A stretch of 64,000 nt of DNA from Bradyrhizobium symbiodeficiens (GCF_002266465.3 NZ_CP029427.2:6946501-7010500); one strand, 5' to 3'; positions 9,610 to 18,993 are shown, counted from the stretch's first letter. The notes: generated by a model from the letters alone, not told the origin. Numbers and translations are program-made.

Positions 9610-10170
9610 CTAAATCTCCACCCCCTCATGCCGCAGCAGCCAGCGCTTGCGCTCCAGCCCGCCGCCGTATTTCACCAGCGAGCCGTCGGCACCGATCAGG
9701 CGGTGGCAGGGCAGCACCACGCTGATCGGGTTGGAGCCGTTGGCATGACCGACGGCACGAATGGCTTTTGGCAGGTCGATTTTTGCGGCGAGCGCGCCGT
9801 AGCTCATCGTGGTGCCGGCGGGGATGTGAGCCAGCGCGTTCCAGACCCTCTGCTGGAACGGCGTCCCGGCGATCCGCCATGCGATGGCCGAGAGTCGACT
9901 GAAATCGCCGTCGAAATAGCCCGACAGCGCCGTCCGCATTTCCGTCGGCGCAGACTGGTCGCTCAAATCGACCGCACCGTAGTGCAGACGCAGGAGCCCA
10001 CGCATGCGGTGCTCGTAGTCCTCCCAGTCGAGCGCACGTAGCGCACCCTCCGCATCGGTGACGAGCAGCGCGACGCCGATCGGCGTCGTCACGCGATCAA
10101 GGCCGAAGCTTACGGACGGTCTGGTCGATCGGCTGGCCATCGCGGCACCATTGCATCGAAACACACCCAT
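9610..10170 (-). CDS. ogt: Methylated-DNA--[protein]-cysteine S-methyltransferase
   Basis: About 186 residues. The enzyme removes alkyl groups from O6-alkylguanine by irreversible transfer to its own cysteine. The active-site block LPCHRLIGADG is present near the C-terminus, preceded by the DNA-binding segment GTTMSYGALAAKI and the Arg-containing AIRAVGHANGSNP, and followed by YGGGLERKRWLL. This is the short Ogt-like form without an Ada DNA-binding domain. The start is uncertain: ATGs at 10170 and 10140 are both possible and neither has a strong ribosome site. It is divergent from the DUF1304 gene, with about 60 bases between them. Confidence 0.93.
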   Translation of the reverse strand: MGVFRCNGAAMASRSTRPSVSFGLDRVTTPIGVALLVTDAEGALRALDWEDYEHRMRGLLRLHYGAVDLSDQSAPTEMRTALSGYFDGDFSRLSAIAWRIAGTPFQQRVWNALAHIPAGTTMSYGALAAKIDLPKAIRAVGHANGSNPISVVLPCHRLIGADGSLVKYGGGLERKRWLLRHEGVEI

Positions 10171-10231
10171 CGCACTTGCCATGCCGGCCGTGCTACCGTC
10201 CACCCGAAAGCTGACGCTGGGGGAGCTCAAC

Positions 10232-10594
10232 TTGATTCTCGTTGCCAATATCCTGGTGGCGCTGGTCGCCGCATTGCACGTCTTCTTCCTGATCCTAGAG
10301 ATGTTCCTCTGGGACAAGCCGCAGGGCTTGAAGGTATTTCGCAACACGCCGGAGAAGGCCGAGATCACGAAGGTGCTGGCCGCCAATCAGGGCCTCTATA
10401 ACGGCTTCCTCGCCGCCGGCCTGATCTGGGGTCTGGTCCACGGCAACCCGGCCTTCGCATTCCAGATCAAGGCGTTCTTCCTGCTTTGCGTGATCGTGGC
10501 CGGCGCCTACGGCGCCGCAACCGTCAGCAGCCGCATTCTGATGGTGCAGGCACTGCCCGCGGCGATCGCGCTGGTTGTACTGTTCCTGACCTGA
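10232..10594 (+). CDS. DUF1304 family small membrane protein
   Basis: 120 residues with four putative membrane helices. The family signature is FLWDKPQGLKVF followed by NQGLYNGFLAAGLIWG. The biochemical role is unknown. The gene appears to start with TTG at 10232: GGGGGAG lies about 8 bases upstream, the predicted protein then begins exactly with the first helix (LILVANILVALVAALHVFFL) and the length matches the family. Upstream in-frame ATGs would add a hydrophilic stretch overlapping the ogt start. Confidence 0.88.
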   Translation: MILVANILVALVAALHVFFLILEMFLWDKPQGLKVFRNTPEKAEITKVLAANQGLYNGFLAAGLIWGLVHGNPAFAFQIKAFFLLCVIVAGAYGAATVSSRILMVQALPAAIALVVLFLT

Positions 10595-10731
10595 GGCGCT
10601 AGAGCGCAGCACCGCGATCCTTGCGCGGCGCAAGTCCTTCCTCCACAATCTTCGGCAGCGATGGCGACCGTTGGCAATCAACGGGAAAAGACCGTCGACC
10701 GGAAAAATTCCGTCAGGAGGAACAACCCAAC

Positions 10732-11958
10732 ATGAGCAATCACAGAGCCTTCATAGCTGCCACGGCGGCGCTCGCCTTCGTGGTCTCCGCCAATCAAGCC
10801 TTCGCCCAGAAGAAATACGACACCGGGGCGACCGACACCGAGATCAAGATCGGCCAGACCGTGCCGTTCTCCGGCGCCTACTCCGTCTACGCCAATATCG
10901 GCAAGACCCAGGCCGCCTACTTCAAGATGATCAACGATCAGGGCGGCATCAACGGCCGCAAGATCAACCTCATCCAGTATGACGACGCCTATTCGCCGCC
11001 GAAGACCGTCGAGCAGGTGCGCAAGCTGGTCGAAGGCGACGAAGTGCTGTTCACCTTCCAGATCATCGGCACGGCCGCGAACGCCGCCGTGCAAAAATAT
11101 CTCAACGGCAAGAAGATCCCGCAATTGCTGGCCTCGACCGGCGCCGCGCGATTCAACGATCCCAAGAACTATCCCTGGACCATCGCCTACAATCCCAACT
11201 ACGTGTCCGAGGGACGGATCTACGCCAAATACATTCTCAAGGAGCATCCGAACGCCAAGATCGGCGTGCTCTACCAGAACGACGACATGGGCCGAGACTA
11301 TCTCGCGGGGCTCAAGAGCGGCCTCGGCGACAAGGCCGCCAGCATGGTCGTCGGCGAGGTCTCCTACGAGGTCACCGACCCGACGGTCGATTCCCAGGTG
11401 GTCAAGCTGAAGTCGATGGGCGTCGACGTCTTCTTCGATGCCTCGACGCCGAAATTCGCGGCACAAGCGATCAAGAAGCTCGCCGACCTCGGTTGGACGC
11501 CGGTTCATATCCTCGACATCAATGCGAGCCCGATCTCGGCGACGCTGAAGCCGGCCGGCCTCGATATCTCCAAGGGCATCATCTCGACCCAATATGGCAA
11601 GGAGCCCAGCGATCCCCAGTGGAAGGACGATCCCGGCGTGAAGGCCTTCTTCGCCTTCATGGACAAGTATTTCCCGGAAGGCGACAAGCTCAACACTGTC
11701 AACACCTACGCCTATTCGGTGGCCGAGCTGCTGACGCAGGTGCTCAAGCAATGCGGCGACGATCTGACGCGTGAGAACATCATGAGGCAGGTCGCCAACA
11801 TCAAGGACTTCACCCCGAGCTTCGCGCTGCCCGGCATCAAGATCAACACCGGGCCCAACGACTTCCGCGTCAACAAGCAGATGCAGATGATGAAGTTCAA
11901 CGGCGAACGCTGGGAGCTGTTCGGACCGATCATCGAGGATTCCGGGCCCGCGGGTTAG
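10732..11958 (+). CDS. ABC transporter substrate-binding protein, branched-chain amino acid type (copy 1)
   Basis: 408 residues, periplasmic. A signal peptide (about residues 1-24, ending ANQAFA|Q) precedes a type I Leu/Ile/Val-binding-protein-like fold (Peripla_BP_6). It starts at the ATG with AGGAGG 11 bases upstream. No ATPase or permease gene follows; the next gene at 12197 is a close paralogue of the same protein. The ligand cannot be named from sequence; relatives bind amino acids, amides or aromatic acids. It presumably uses a permease encoded elsewhere. Confidence 0.93.
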   Translation: MSNHRAFIAATAALAFVVSANQAFAQKKYDTGATDTEIKIGQTVPFSGAYSVYANIGKTQAAYFKMINDQGGINGRKINLIQYDDAYSPPKTVEQVRKLVEGDEVLFTFQIIGTAANAAVQKYLNGKKIPQLLASTGAARFNDPKNYPWTIAYNPNYVSEGRIYAKYILKEHPNAKIGVLYQNDDMGRDYLAGLKSGLGDKAASMVVGEVSYEVTDPTVDSQVVKLKSMGVDVFFDASTPKFAAQAIKKLADLGWTPVHILDINASPISATLKPAGLDISKGIISTQYGKEPSDPQWKDDPGVKAFFAFMDKYFPEGDKLNTVNTYAYSVAELLTQVLKQCGDDLTRENIMRQVANIKDFTPSFALPGIKINTGPNDFRVNKQMQMMKFNGERWELFGPIIEDSGPAG

Positions 11959-11969
11959 TCTCGTTCTCG

Positions 11970-12081
11970 CAGGGTGGGTCGAAGGCGTAACCCACCCTGC
12001 TCCGATCCGCAGATACAGAAGAGGTGGGTTACGCGCCGCGCACCGCGCTTCGTGCAGTCCGCAGAGCTGACCCACCCTACG
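11970..12081. repeat. Dispersed repeat, AGGGTGGGT...ACCCACCCT type
   Basis: Inverted arms: AGGGTGGGTCGAAGGCGTAA with an immediate TTACGCC-like inner inversion, and CTGACCCACCCTACG on the right. It separates the two tandem substrate-binding protein genes. Related elements with GTAGGGTGGGCAAAG ends occur at 13432-13549, 23039-23127 and 33508-33605. Confidence 0.75.
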
Positions 12082-12196
12082 AACGCCCACCTTGCGTTGC
12101 AACACCCGTTCCTTCACACTTGCCCTCAACCGATGGCATCGGACGCGCAAGCGCGCGCCGGGAGATCATCGGCAATAACAAGTGAGGGAATTGCGA

Positions 12197-13417
12197 ATGA
12201 GGAATGGAAAACTGCATCTGGCCACGGCGCTCGCTCTGGCGCTGTCGATTTCAGCGGCCAATGCCCAGAAAAAATATGATCCGGGCGCCAGCGACACCGA
12301 GATCAAGGTCGGACAGACCATGCCGTTCTCGGGGCCGGCGTCGGCCTATTCGTCGATCGGCAAGACGCAGGCCGCTTATTTCAAGATGATCAACGACCAG
12401 GGCGGCGTCAACGGCCGCAAGATCAATTTGATTCAGTACGACGACGCCTATTCGCCGCCGAAAGCCGTGGAGCAGATCCGCAAGCTGGTCGAGAGCGACG
12501 AGGTGTTGCTGACCTTCCAGATCATCGGCACGCCCGTGAACGCGGCCGTGCAGAAATATCTCAACGCCAAGAAGGTGCCGCAGCTGTTCGCTGCGACCGG
12601 CGCCTCGCGGTTCACGGACCCCAAGAACTTCCCGTGGACCATGGGCTTCAATCCCAACTACTTCGTCGAGGGGCGCATCTACGGTCAGTACATTCTGAAG
12701 GAGCATCCGAACGCCAAGGTGGGCGTGCTCTATCAGAACGACGATCTCGGCAAGGATTATCTGAACGGCATCAAGGCCGGCCTCGGCGACAAGGCCGCCA
12801 AGATGATCGTGACTGAAGCCTCCTACGAGGTGTCCGATCCGACCGTCGACTCGCAGGTCCTCAAGATCAAGGATGCCGGCGCCGACCTGTTCTTCAGTGC
12901 GAGCACGCCGAAGCAGGCCGCGCAGGCGATCAAGAAGATCGCCGAAATGGGCTGGCATCCGGTCCAGATCGTCGACATCAACGCCACCTCGGTCGGCGCG
13001 GTGCTCAAGCCCGCAGGCCTTGACGCCGCCAAGGGCCTGATCAGCGTCAACTACGGCAAAGAACCGCTCGATCCGACCTGGAAGGACGATGCCGGCCTGA
13101 AGAAGTATTTCGACTTCATGGCGAAGTACTATCCTGATGGCGACAAGGACTCGAACTTCAACACCTACGGCTACAGCACGGCGCAGCTGCTGGTGCATGT
13201 GCTGAAGCAGTGCGGTGACGATCTGACCCGTGAGAACGTCATGAAGCAGGCGGCCTCGGTGAAGGACTTCGCCACCGACACGGCGCTCCCCGGCATCAAG
13301 GTCAACACCTCGCCGACCGACTACCGCGTCAACAAGCAGCTTCAGATGATGAAGTTCAACGGCGAGCGCTGGGAACTGTTCGGCCCGATCCTGGAGGATT
13401 CGGGCACCGCGGGTTAG
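12197..13417 (+). CDS. ABC transporter substrate-binding protein, branched-chain amino acid type (copy 2)
   Basis: 406 residues, a tandem paralogue of the preceding gene; the two can be aligned end to end without large gaps, for example the shared blocks QKKYD.GA.DTEIK.GQT, INLIQYDDAYSPPK and the identical tail FNGERWELFGPI. A signal peptide ending SAANA|Q is present. The ATG at 12197 is chosen because GAGGGA lies 7-13 bases before it; an in-frame GTG at 12182 would put that site inside the gene. Duplication followed by divergence of ligand range is the likely history. No partner permease is in the window. Confidence 0.93.
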   Translation: MRNGKLHLATALALALSISAANAQKKYDPGASDTEIKVGQTMPFSGPASAYSSIGKTQAAYFKMINDQGGVNGRKINLIQYDDAYSPPKAVEQIRKLVESDEVLLTFQIIGTPVNAAVQKYLNAKKVPQLFAATGASRFTDPKNFPWTMGFNPNYFVEGRIYGQYILKEHPNAKVGVLYQNDDLGKDYLNGIKAGLGDKAAKMIVTEASYEVSDPTVDSQVLKIKDAGADLFFSASTPKQAAQAIKKIAEMGWHPVQIVDINATSVGAVLKPAGLDAAKGLISVNYGKEPLDPTWKDDAGLKKYFDFMAKYYPDGDKDSNFNTYGYSTAQLLVHVLKQCGDDLTRENVMKQAASVKDFATDTALPGIKVNTSPTDYRVNKQLQMMKFNGERWELFGPILEDSGTAG

Positions 13418-13431
13418 TTATCGGAAACAGT

Positions 13432-13549
13432 CGTAGGGTGGGCAAGGACGCGCAAGCGTCGTGCCCACCATTTCCCCACGATCACGACCAAGGTGGTGGG
13501 CACACGCCGGGATGCGCATTCGCGCCCCCCGTCGCTTTGCCCACCCTAC
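13432..13549. repeat. Dispersed repeat, GTAGGGTGGGCAA type
   Basis: The left end CGTAGGGTGGGCAAGGACGC and right end GTCGCTTTGCCCACCCTACA form an inverted pair, with an inner pair CGTGCCCACC / GGTGGGCAC. It lies between the convergent copy-2 binding protein and the DUF1330 gene, ending 3 bases before the latter's stop. Confidence 0.8.
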
Positions 13550-13552
13550 AAC

Positions 13553-13978
13553 TTATGAAGGTATCTCTCCAAAATTCTTCCCCACGGGCAGCACGGCATG
13601 CCGGATCAATCGCGAGTCTTCCACCGCGGCCTGGCGGTGCTTGACCGCCTCGCGATAGACGGGATCGCGGATCATCTCGACGAAGGCTCCGACGTCAGGA
13701 TATTCGGCGATGAAGCAATGGTCCCAGCGCTCGTCCTGCGGGCCGATCAGCATCAGCTCGAACCTGCCCTGCCAGACGATGCGGCCGCCGAGGCGCTCGA
13801 ACACCGGGCCGCTCTCGCGGCCATAGGCGGCATAGGCTTCCGCGCCGCTCGCCTTGCGTCCGTCCGGGTAGGCCGCCTCCTTGCGCAGGCGCACCAGGTT
13901 GAGCATGTGGATCGGGCCGGGGCGGTTATTGTCCCGGAACTGCGCGAAGATTTCCTTGGTCGGATCGATATGGCCCAT
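13553..13978 (-). CDS. DUF1330 domain-containing protein
   Basis: 141 residues, a small alpha/beta (dimeric ferredoxin-like) protein. The features MLNLVRLRKEAAYPDGR and FIAEYPDVGAFVEMIRDPVY are typical of the DUF1330 family, whose function is unknown. A weak AAGGGA site lies about 8 bases before the ATG. A second, shorter DUF1330 protein is encoded at 51438-51731. It stands alone on the minus strand, convergent with the substrate-binding protein gene. Confidence 0.85.
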   Translation of the reverse strand: MGHIDPTKEIFAQFRDNNRPGPIHMLNLVRLRKEAAYPDGRKASGAEAYAAYGRESGPVFERLGGRIVWQGRFELMLIGPQDERWDHCFIAEYPDVGAFVEMIRDPVYREAVKHRQAAVEDSRLIRHAVLPVGKNFGEIPS

Positions 13979-14160
13979 GCGGGTTTCCCTTGCGTGTTTC
14001 CTCGGATTTTGTGTCGGCGATCCTAGCTCCGCCGCGCGATCAGCGGAACTGCGGCAGGCGAATGCCGCACCTCCTAATCACGCGTTAACGTCGGGGTAAC
14101 CGGGCCTTAAACAGCGACCGCTAGCGTGCGGCGGGGCAGGCTGACCGGGCGTATTTGCGT

Positions 14161-16374
14161 ATGGCGTGGGGAAAGAAAAAGGGTGGGCGGAAGGAGCCGC
14201 TGTTCGGCTTGCCCGCGGCGCTCGCCGATCTGCGCCTGACCCCGGCGGATCGCATTCCCGGCGGCGAGAACAAGCCGAAGAAATCGACGAAATCACCCGC
14301 CAAGCGCAAGACTGGGGAGTCCGGCGACGAGCCGCCGCGCGAGCGCAAGGCGCAAGCCGGCCGCAGCGGCACCAAACGCCGGTCCAAGTCACGCATCGGC
14401 GCCAGCCTCGGCCGCATGGTCTATTGGGGCGCGGTGCTCGGCCTGTGGGGCGCGATCGCGGTGATCGGCGTCGTGATCTATGTCGGCGCCCACCTGCCGC
14501 CGATCCAGTCGCTGGAAATCCCGAAGCGCCCGCCGACGATCCAGATCGTCGGCATCGACGGCAGCATTCTGGCGCAGCGCGGCGAAATGGCCGGCGCCAA
14601 TATCGCGCTGAAGGATTTGCCGCCGTATTTGCCGAAGGCCTTCATCGCCATCGAGGACCGCCGGTTCTATTCGCATTTCGGCATTGATCCCGTCGGCATC
14701 CTGCGCGCCCTCGTCACCAACGTCATGCATCGCGGCGTCTCGCAGGGCGGCTCGACGCTGACGCAGCAGCTCGCCAAGAACCTGTTCCTGACCCAGGAGC
14801 GCACCGTGCAGCGCAAGCTGCAGGAGGTGGAGCTCGCGATCTGGCTGGAGCGCAAGCATTCCAAGGACGAGATCCTGGAGCTCTATCTCAACCGCGTCTA
14901 TTTCGGCTCCGGCGCCTACGGCGTCGAAGCTGCCGCGCAAAGATATTTCGGCAAGTCGGCGAAGAACGTCACGGTCGCCGAGGCCGCGATGCTGGCCGGC
15001 CTCGTCAAATCGCCCTCGCGCCTCGCGCCGAACCGCAACCCCGAGGGCGCCGAAGCCCGCGCGCGAATCGTGCTTGCGGCGATGGCGGATGCAAAATTCA
15101 TCACCGATGCGCAGGCGCAGGCCTCGATCGGCCATCCCTCCTACAATGTGAAGCCGGTCGGCGCCGGCACGATCAACTACGTTGCCGACTGGATCGGCGA
15201 GGTACTGGACGATCTGGTCGGCCAGATCGACGAGAGCATCAAGGTCGAGACCACGATCGATCCGAAGCTGCAGAGCGTGGCGGAAGCCGCCATCATCGAC
15301 GAGCTTGCGGCAAAAAGCGTGAAGTTCAATGTCAGCCAGGGCGCGCTGGTGGCGATGACGCCTGACGGCGCGGTGCGCGCCATGGTCGGCGGACGGAACT
15401 ATTCCGAGAGCCAGTACAACCGCGCGGTGACCGCGAAGCGCCAGCCGGGCTCCTCGTTCAAGCCGTTCGTCTATCTGACCGCGCTCGAGCAGGGGCTGAC
15501 GCCCGACACGATGCGCCAGGATGCGCCGATCGAGGTCAAAGGCTGGCGGCCTGAGAACTACACCCACGAATATTTCGGCGCGGTGACGCTGACGCAGGCG
15601 CTGGCGATGTCGCTCAACACGGTCGCGATCCGCCTCGGCCTCGAGGTCGGGCCGAAGAACGTGGTGCGCACCGCACATCGGCTCGGCATCTCCTCCAAGC
15701 TCGAACCCAACGCCTCGATCGCGCTCGGTACCTCCGAGGTCTCCATGGTCGAGCTGGTCGGCGCCTATGCGCCCTTTGCCAATGGCGGCCTCGCGGTGAC
15801 GCCGCATGTCGTCACGCGGATCAGGACGCTCAGCGGCAAGCTGCTCTACATGCGCCAACCCGAGGAGCGTAACCAGGTCGTCGATCCCCGCTATGTCGGC
15901 ATGATGAACGCGATGATGCGGGAGACGCTGATATCGGGCACCGCCAAGAAGGCCGAGATTCCCGGCTGGCCGGCCGCCGGCAAGACCGGCACCAGCCAGG
16001 ATTATCGCGACGCCTGGTTCATCGGTTACACCGCCAACCTCGTCACCGGCGTCTGGCTCGGCAATGACGACAATTCGCCGACCAAGAAGGCCACAGGCGG
16101 CGGCTTGCCGGTGGAAGTCTGGTCGCGCTTCATGAAGACGGCGCACGAGGGCGTGCCGGTGGCGGCATTGCCGAGCACACAAGGTGGCTGGGGCCTGTCG
16201 AACCTGGCGCAGGCGGCATCGCAGGTGTCGCCGCCGACAGCGGCCGCGCCACCGACGGCGGCCAACAATGGCGGCTATCGCCCGCCGCCCCCGACGCGCG
16301 CCAATGCGCGGCCGGAGGCTGCGGCAGGGCTCGATGGTTGGTTGATGGACCGCCTGTTTGGCGGAAATCGCTAG
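14161..16374 (+). CDS. Class A penicillin-binding protein (PBP1A-type transglycosylase/transpeptidase)
   Basis: 737 residues. It polymerises and cross-links peptidoglycan in the periplasm. A basic cytoplasmic tail rich in Lys/Arg (residues 1-80) precedes a single membrane helix near 85-108. The GT51 glycosyltransferase domain shows EDRRFYSHFGID and QGGSTLTQQLAKNLFL. The transpeptidase domain shows the Ser motif SSFK (in RQPGSSFKPFVYL), SLN (SLNTVAIRLG) and KTG (GKTGTSQDYRDAWFIGYT). A Pro/Ala-rich tail follows. The ATG at 14161 is taken as the start; a TTG two codons upstream is an alternative because no strong ribosome site discriminates. Confidence 0.95.
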   Translation: MAWGKKKGGRKEPLFGLPAALADLRLTPADRIPGGENKPKKSTKSPAKRKTGESGDEPPRERKAQAGRSGTKRRSKSRIGASLGRMVYWGAVLGLWGAIAVIGVVIYVGAHLPPIQSLEIPKRPPTIQIVGIDGSILAQRGEMAGANIALKDLPPYLPKAFIAIEDRRFYSHFGIDPVGILRALVTNVMHRGVSQGGSTLTQQLAKNLFLTQERTVQRKLQEVELAIWLERKHSKDEILELYLNRVYFGSGAYGVEAAAQRYFGKSAKNVTVAEAAMLAGLVKSPSRLAPNRNPEGAEARARIVLAAMADAKFITDAQAQASIGHPSYNVKPVGAGTINYVADWIGEVLDDLVGQIDESIKVETTIDPKLQSVAEAAIIDELAAKSVKFNVSQGALVAMTPDGAVRAMVGGRNYSESQYNRAVTAKRQPGSSFKPFVYLTALEQGLTPDTMRQDAPIEVKGWRPENYTHEYFGAVTLTQALAMSLNTVAIRLGLEVGPKNVVRTAHRLGISSKLEPNASIALGTSEVSMVELVGAYAPFANGGLAVTPHVVTRIRTLSGKLLYMRQPEERNQVVDPRYVGMMNAMMRETLISGTAKKAEIPGWPAAGKTGTSQDYRDAWFIGYTANLVTGVWLGNDDNSPTKKATGGGLPVEVWSRFMKTAHEGVPVAALPSTQGGWGLSNLAQAASQVSPPTAAAPPTAANNGGYRPPPPTRANARPEAAAGLDGWLMDRLFGGNR

Positions 16375-16389
16375 GCTCGGGCGGAGGGC

Positions 16390-16470
16390 ATTCAGCCCCT
16401 CAAACCAAAAAGTGCGAAAACAACCCCATGCACAGTAGCCGGCGATAGCAAAATCAACGGCTTGCGCGGG
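16390..16470. repeat. Probable dispersed repeat downstream of the PBP gene
   Basis: The stretch beginning CCCCTCAAACCAAAAAGTGC and continuing with a GCGAAAACAACCCCATGC block resembles a sequence I recall downstream of genes in several Bradyrhizobium chromosomes. There is only one copy in this window, so it cannot be confirmed as a repeat here. The rest of the gap to 16608 contains a short inverted pair (CGCCCGC / GCGGGCG around 16540-16577) and no coding signal. Confidence 0.3.
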
Positions 16471-16608
16471 CAGCGCTGCGGGGAATCCAGTACGCTGCGA
16501 CGCTTCGGTTCAGAAACAACTGCCTCCGGAATACTGAATCGCCCGCTCCAGTGCGCACTTGCGCACAAGGCGGGCGATGACAGCGTCAGATGGAGCAAAA
16601 GCGCGCCC

Positions 16609-17364
16609 CTAATCCTCGACCCCGTAGCGGTGCAGATCATTGCCGTAGGTGTCGAGCCACTTCTTGGCACGCTCCATCGACGGGCAGACTTTTCCGCACA
16701 CGCGCCAGAACCGGGCCGAATGGTTCATCTCGACGAGATGGGCGACTTCGTGCGCGGCGAGGTAGTCGAGCACGAAGGGCGGCGCGAGGATCAGCCGCCA
16801 GGAGAACGACAGCGAGCCGGCCGAGGTGCAGGAACCCCAGCGGCTGGACTGATCGCGGATCGAGAGCCGCTTGACCCTGACACCTAGCTCGGCGGCGTAG
16901 GCCTCCGACGAACGCTGCAGGTCGTGGCGTGCCTCGCGCTTGAGGAAGTCACTGACGCGGCGATCGACATGTTCGAGCCCGCCGGCGACGCAGAGAATGC
17001 GCTCACCGCTATCGCGGACCTCGGTCCACACCGTGCCGCGCGTGCCGGCGCGATGAACGATGCGATGCGGCGTGCCACGAAGCGGTATCACCGTGCCCGG
17101 CTGGAACGGCGCGGCCTTCGGCAAGCGACCGAGGCGCGCGGCGATCCACGCACCGTGGCGCTGCGCGAAGTCTTTGGCCTCGGCCAGCGTGCCGCGCGGC
17201 GGCATGGTGAGGATGGCTTCGCGATCGCTCGGATGAATTCTGAGCGTGTAACGACGCGCGCGGCGGTGCCGCCGCAATCGGATGGCAAAATATTGCGATC
17301 CGTGGGTGATCAGGACGGTCTTCGGTTCGTGGGGACGCCGATAGAGGAGAGCGCGAGTGGCCAT
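16609..17364 (-). CDS. YgjP/SprT-like M48-type metallopeptidase (DUF45)
   Basis: 251 residues. The zinc-binding motif HEVAH is in LDYLAAHEVAHLVEMNHSARFW near the C-terminus, followed by a third candidate ligand region after NHS.RFW, as expected in the YgjP (DUF45) family. An upstream block SSRWGSCTSAGSLSFSWRLI is also characteristic. Members are putative zinc proteases, and a subset associates with restriction or repair functions, but the physiological substrate is not known. Start 17364 is preferred over the longer frame to 17448; no strong ribosome site is seen for either. Confidence 0.88.
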   Translation of the reverse strand: MATRALLYRRPHEPKTVLITHGSQYFAIRLRRHRRARRYTLRIHPSDREAILTMPPRGTLAEAKDFAQRHGAWIAARLGRLPKAAPFQPGTVIPLRGTPHRIVHRAGTRGTVWTEVRDSGERILCVAGGLEHVDRRVSDFLKREARHDLQRSSEAYAAELGVRVKRLSIRDQSSRWGSCTSAGSLSFSWRLILAPPFVLDYLAAHEVAHLVEMNHSARFWRVCGKVCPSMERAKKWLDTYGNDLHRYGVED

Positions 17365-17608
17365 GTCTGTCAGTCCAGGGAGCAAGAGTTCGCCCGGATT
17401 CTGCCATAACCGCCGCCAGGGAAAGCGCTCGGCGCAAAAACAAATCATTTGCCCAATATACAGCGGTCTGGCGTCCGGGAGACCCTACAGACTGGGGTTG
17501 GAACCGGCTTTTTTCGCCCCCGCTGGACGCATGCGGCACCCCCAAGGGGTGAGGATGGACTCACTCCTATGAAGCTACCTAAATACCGCGAATCTGGAGG
17601 GAACCTGA

Positions 17609-17631
17609 CCCTGCCGGAGGCGTCGGCAGGG
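17609..17631 (-). terminator. Candidate hairpin downstream of phaZ
   Basis: CCCTGCCG (17609-17616) and CGGCAGGG (17624-17631) are perfect reverse complements with a 7-base loop, about 34 bases past the phaZ stop in the direction of transcription. There is no long T-run on the minus strand, so it could be a weak or Rho-assisted terminator. Confidence 0.45.
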
Positions 17632-17664
17632 CCCGAATTTTCGACGGGAAAGCCGAAAAAGAAG

Positions 17665-18993
17665 CTATTCGGCCGCGCGAGCCTGCAATGAGCTCGGATT
17701 TGCCGCTGAAACCATGAAGTCGTGAATGCGCGGCACGATTTCCGACCTGAAGCGCGAGCCGTTGAACACGCCGTAATGTCCGACGCCCTTCTGCACGTAA
17801 TGAACGCGGCGATGATCGGGGATCGAGCTGCACAATGTGTGCGTCGCTTCGGTCTGGCCGAGACCGGAGATGTCGTCGTTCTCGCCTTCGACGGTCATCA
17901 ACGCCACGCGCGTGACCTTGGAGGGATCGACAAGTGTTCCGCGATGGGCCATCTCGCCCTTCGGCAGCGAGTGCTTCACGAATACGGTGTCGACCGTCTG
18001 CAGGTAATATTCGGCGGAGAGGTCCATCACCGCGAGATACTCGTCATAGAACTCGCGATGCTTGTCGACGAGGTCACCGTCGCCCTTCACCAGATGGGCG
18101 AAGAGCTGCTTGTGGGCGTCCATGTGGCGGTCGAGATTCATGCTGATGAAGCCGTTGAGCTGCAGGAATCCCGGATAGACGTCGCGCATCATGCCCGGAT
18201 GCGGGAACGGCACCTTGGTGATGACGTGGTTGCGGAACCAGTCGATGCCGCGCTCCTGGGCGAGATTGTTCACCGCCGTCGGATTGCGGCGAGTGTCGAT
18301 CGGCCCGCCCATCAGCGTCATCGAAGTCGGCACGAAGGGATCGCGCAGCGATTCCATCACCGAGACGGCAGCGACGACCGGCACGGAGGGCTGGCACACC
18401 GCCAGCACATGCGTGTTGCCGCCGAGGACGTGCAGCATCTCGATGACGTAGTCGATGTAATCGTCGAGATCGAAACGGCCATCGCTGAGCGGCACCATGC
18501 GGGCGTCGGCCCAGTCGGTGATGTAGACCTCATGCGCGGGCAGGAACGCCTCGACCGTGCCGCGGAGCAGCGTCGCATAATGGCCGGACATCGGCGCCAC
18601 GATCAGCACACGCGGCTGCGGACTGCGCAGCGGACGGGTGAATTTGCGATCGAAATAGAGCAGCCGGCAGAATGGCTTTTCCCAGACCGAGCGAACCTCG
18701 ACGGGGACGCGGATGCCGTTGACCTCGGTGTCGTCGAGGCCCCATTCCGGCTTGCCGTAACGGCGCGTGGTCCGCTCGAACAATTCGCAGGCCGCGGCAA
18801 CCGACTTGCCGACCTCGGTGCGTGCCCAGGGATTGAGGGGATTCTGAAACAGCAGCTTGGTCGCGTCAGTGACCGCACGTGCCGGATTGAGAGAGGCGTG
18901 CGCCATCTCGTACATCCAGTACATCGGCGTCGTCAGGACCGGACTGCCTTCGGCCGCCAGGGGCGGCGCGCCGCCAAACTCACCAATAGGCAT
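17665..18993 (-). CDS. phaZ: Intracellular polyhydroxyalkanoate depolymerase
   Basis: 442 residues, matching the PhaZa1-type intracellular PHB depolymerase family that degrades native storage granules to hydroxyacids. The nucleophile is in VCQPSVP: as in the Cupriavidus enzyme, a Cys replaces the usual lipase-box Ser. The family N-terminus MYWMYEMAHASLNPARA and the C-terminal His region VQKGVGHYGVFNGSRFR are present. AGAAGGA lies about 7 bases before the ATG at 18993. The upstream 100 bases carry a cluster of TGC triplets that may be a PhaR target. It is monocistronic by spacing. Confidence 0.95.
   Translation of the reverse strand: MPIGEFGGAPPLAAEGSPVLTTPMYWMYEMAHASLNPARAVTDATKLLFQNPLNPWARTEVGKSVAAACELFERTTRRYGKPEWGLDDTEVNGIRVPVEVRSVWEKPFCRLLYFDRKFTRPLRSPQPRVLIVAPMSGHYATLLRGTVEAFLPAHEVYITDWADARMVPLSDGRFDLDDYIDYVIEMLHVLGGNTHVLAVCQPSVPVVAAVSVMESLRDPFVPTSMTLMGGPIDTRRNPTAVNNLAQERGIDWFRNHVITKVPFPHPGMMRDVYPGFLQLNGFISMNLDRHMDAHKQLFAHLVKGDGDLVDKHREFYDEYLAVMDLSAEYYLQTVDTVFVKHSLPKGEMAHRGTLVDPSKVTRVALMTVEGENDDISGLGQTEATHTLCSSIPDHRRVHYVQKGVGHYGVFNGSRFRSEIVPRIHDFMVSAANPSSLQARAAE

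Noticed and set aside
11970..13549. Repeated GTGGGC-type elements as a possible CRISPR array
   Set aside because: Copies are single, palindromic and kilobases apart, with no regular spacers and no cas genes.
14389..16182. 597-codon leftward frame opposite the penicillin-binding protein
   Set aside because: Shadow frame; all PBP motifs are on the plus strand.
17569..17691. Possible 40-residue peptide downstream of phaZ
   Set aside because: Overlaps the phaZ 3' end and the candidate terminator; no good ribosome site and no recognisable sequence.
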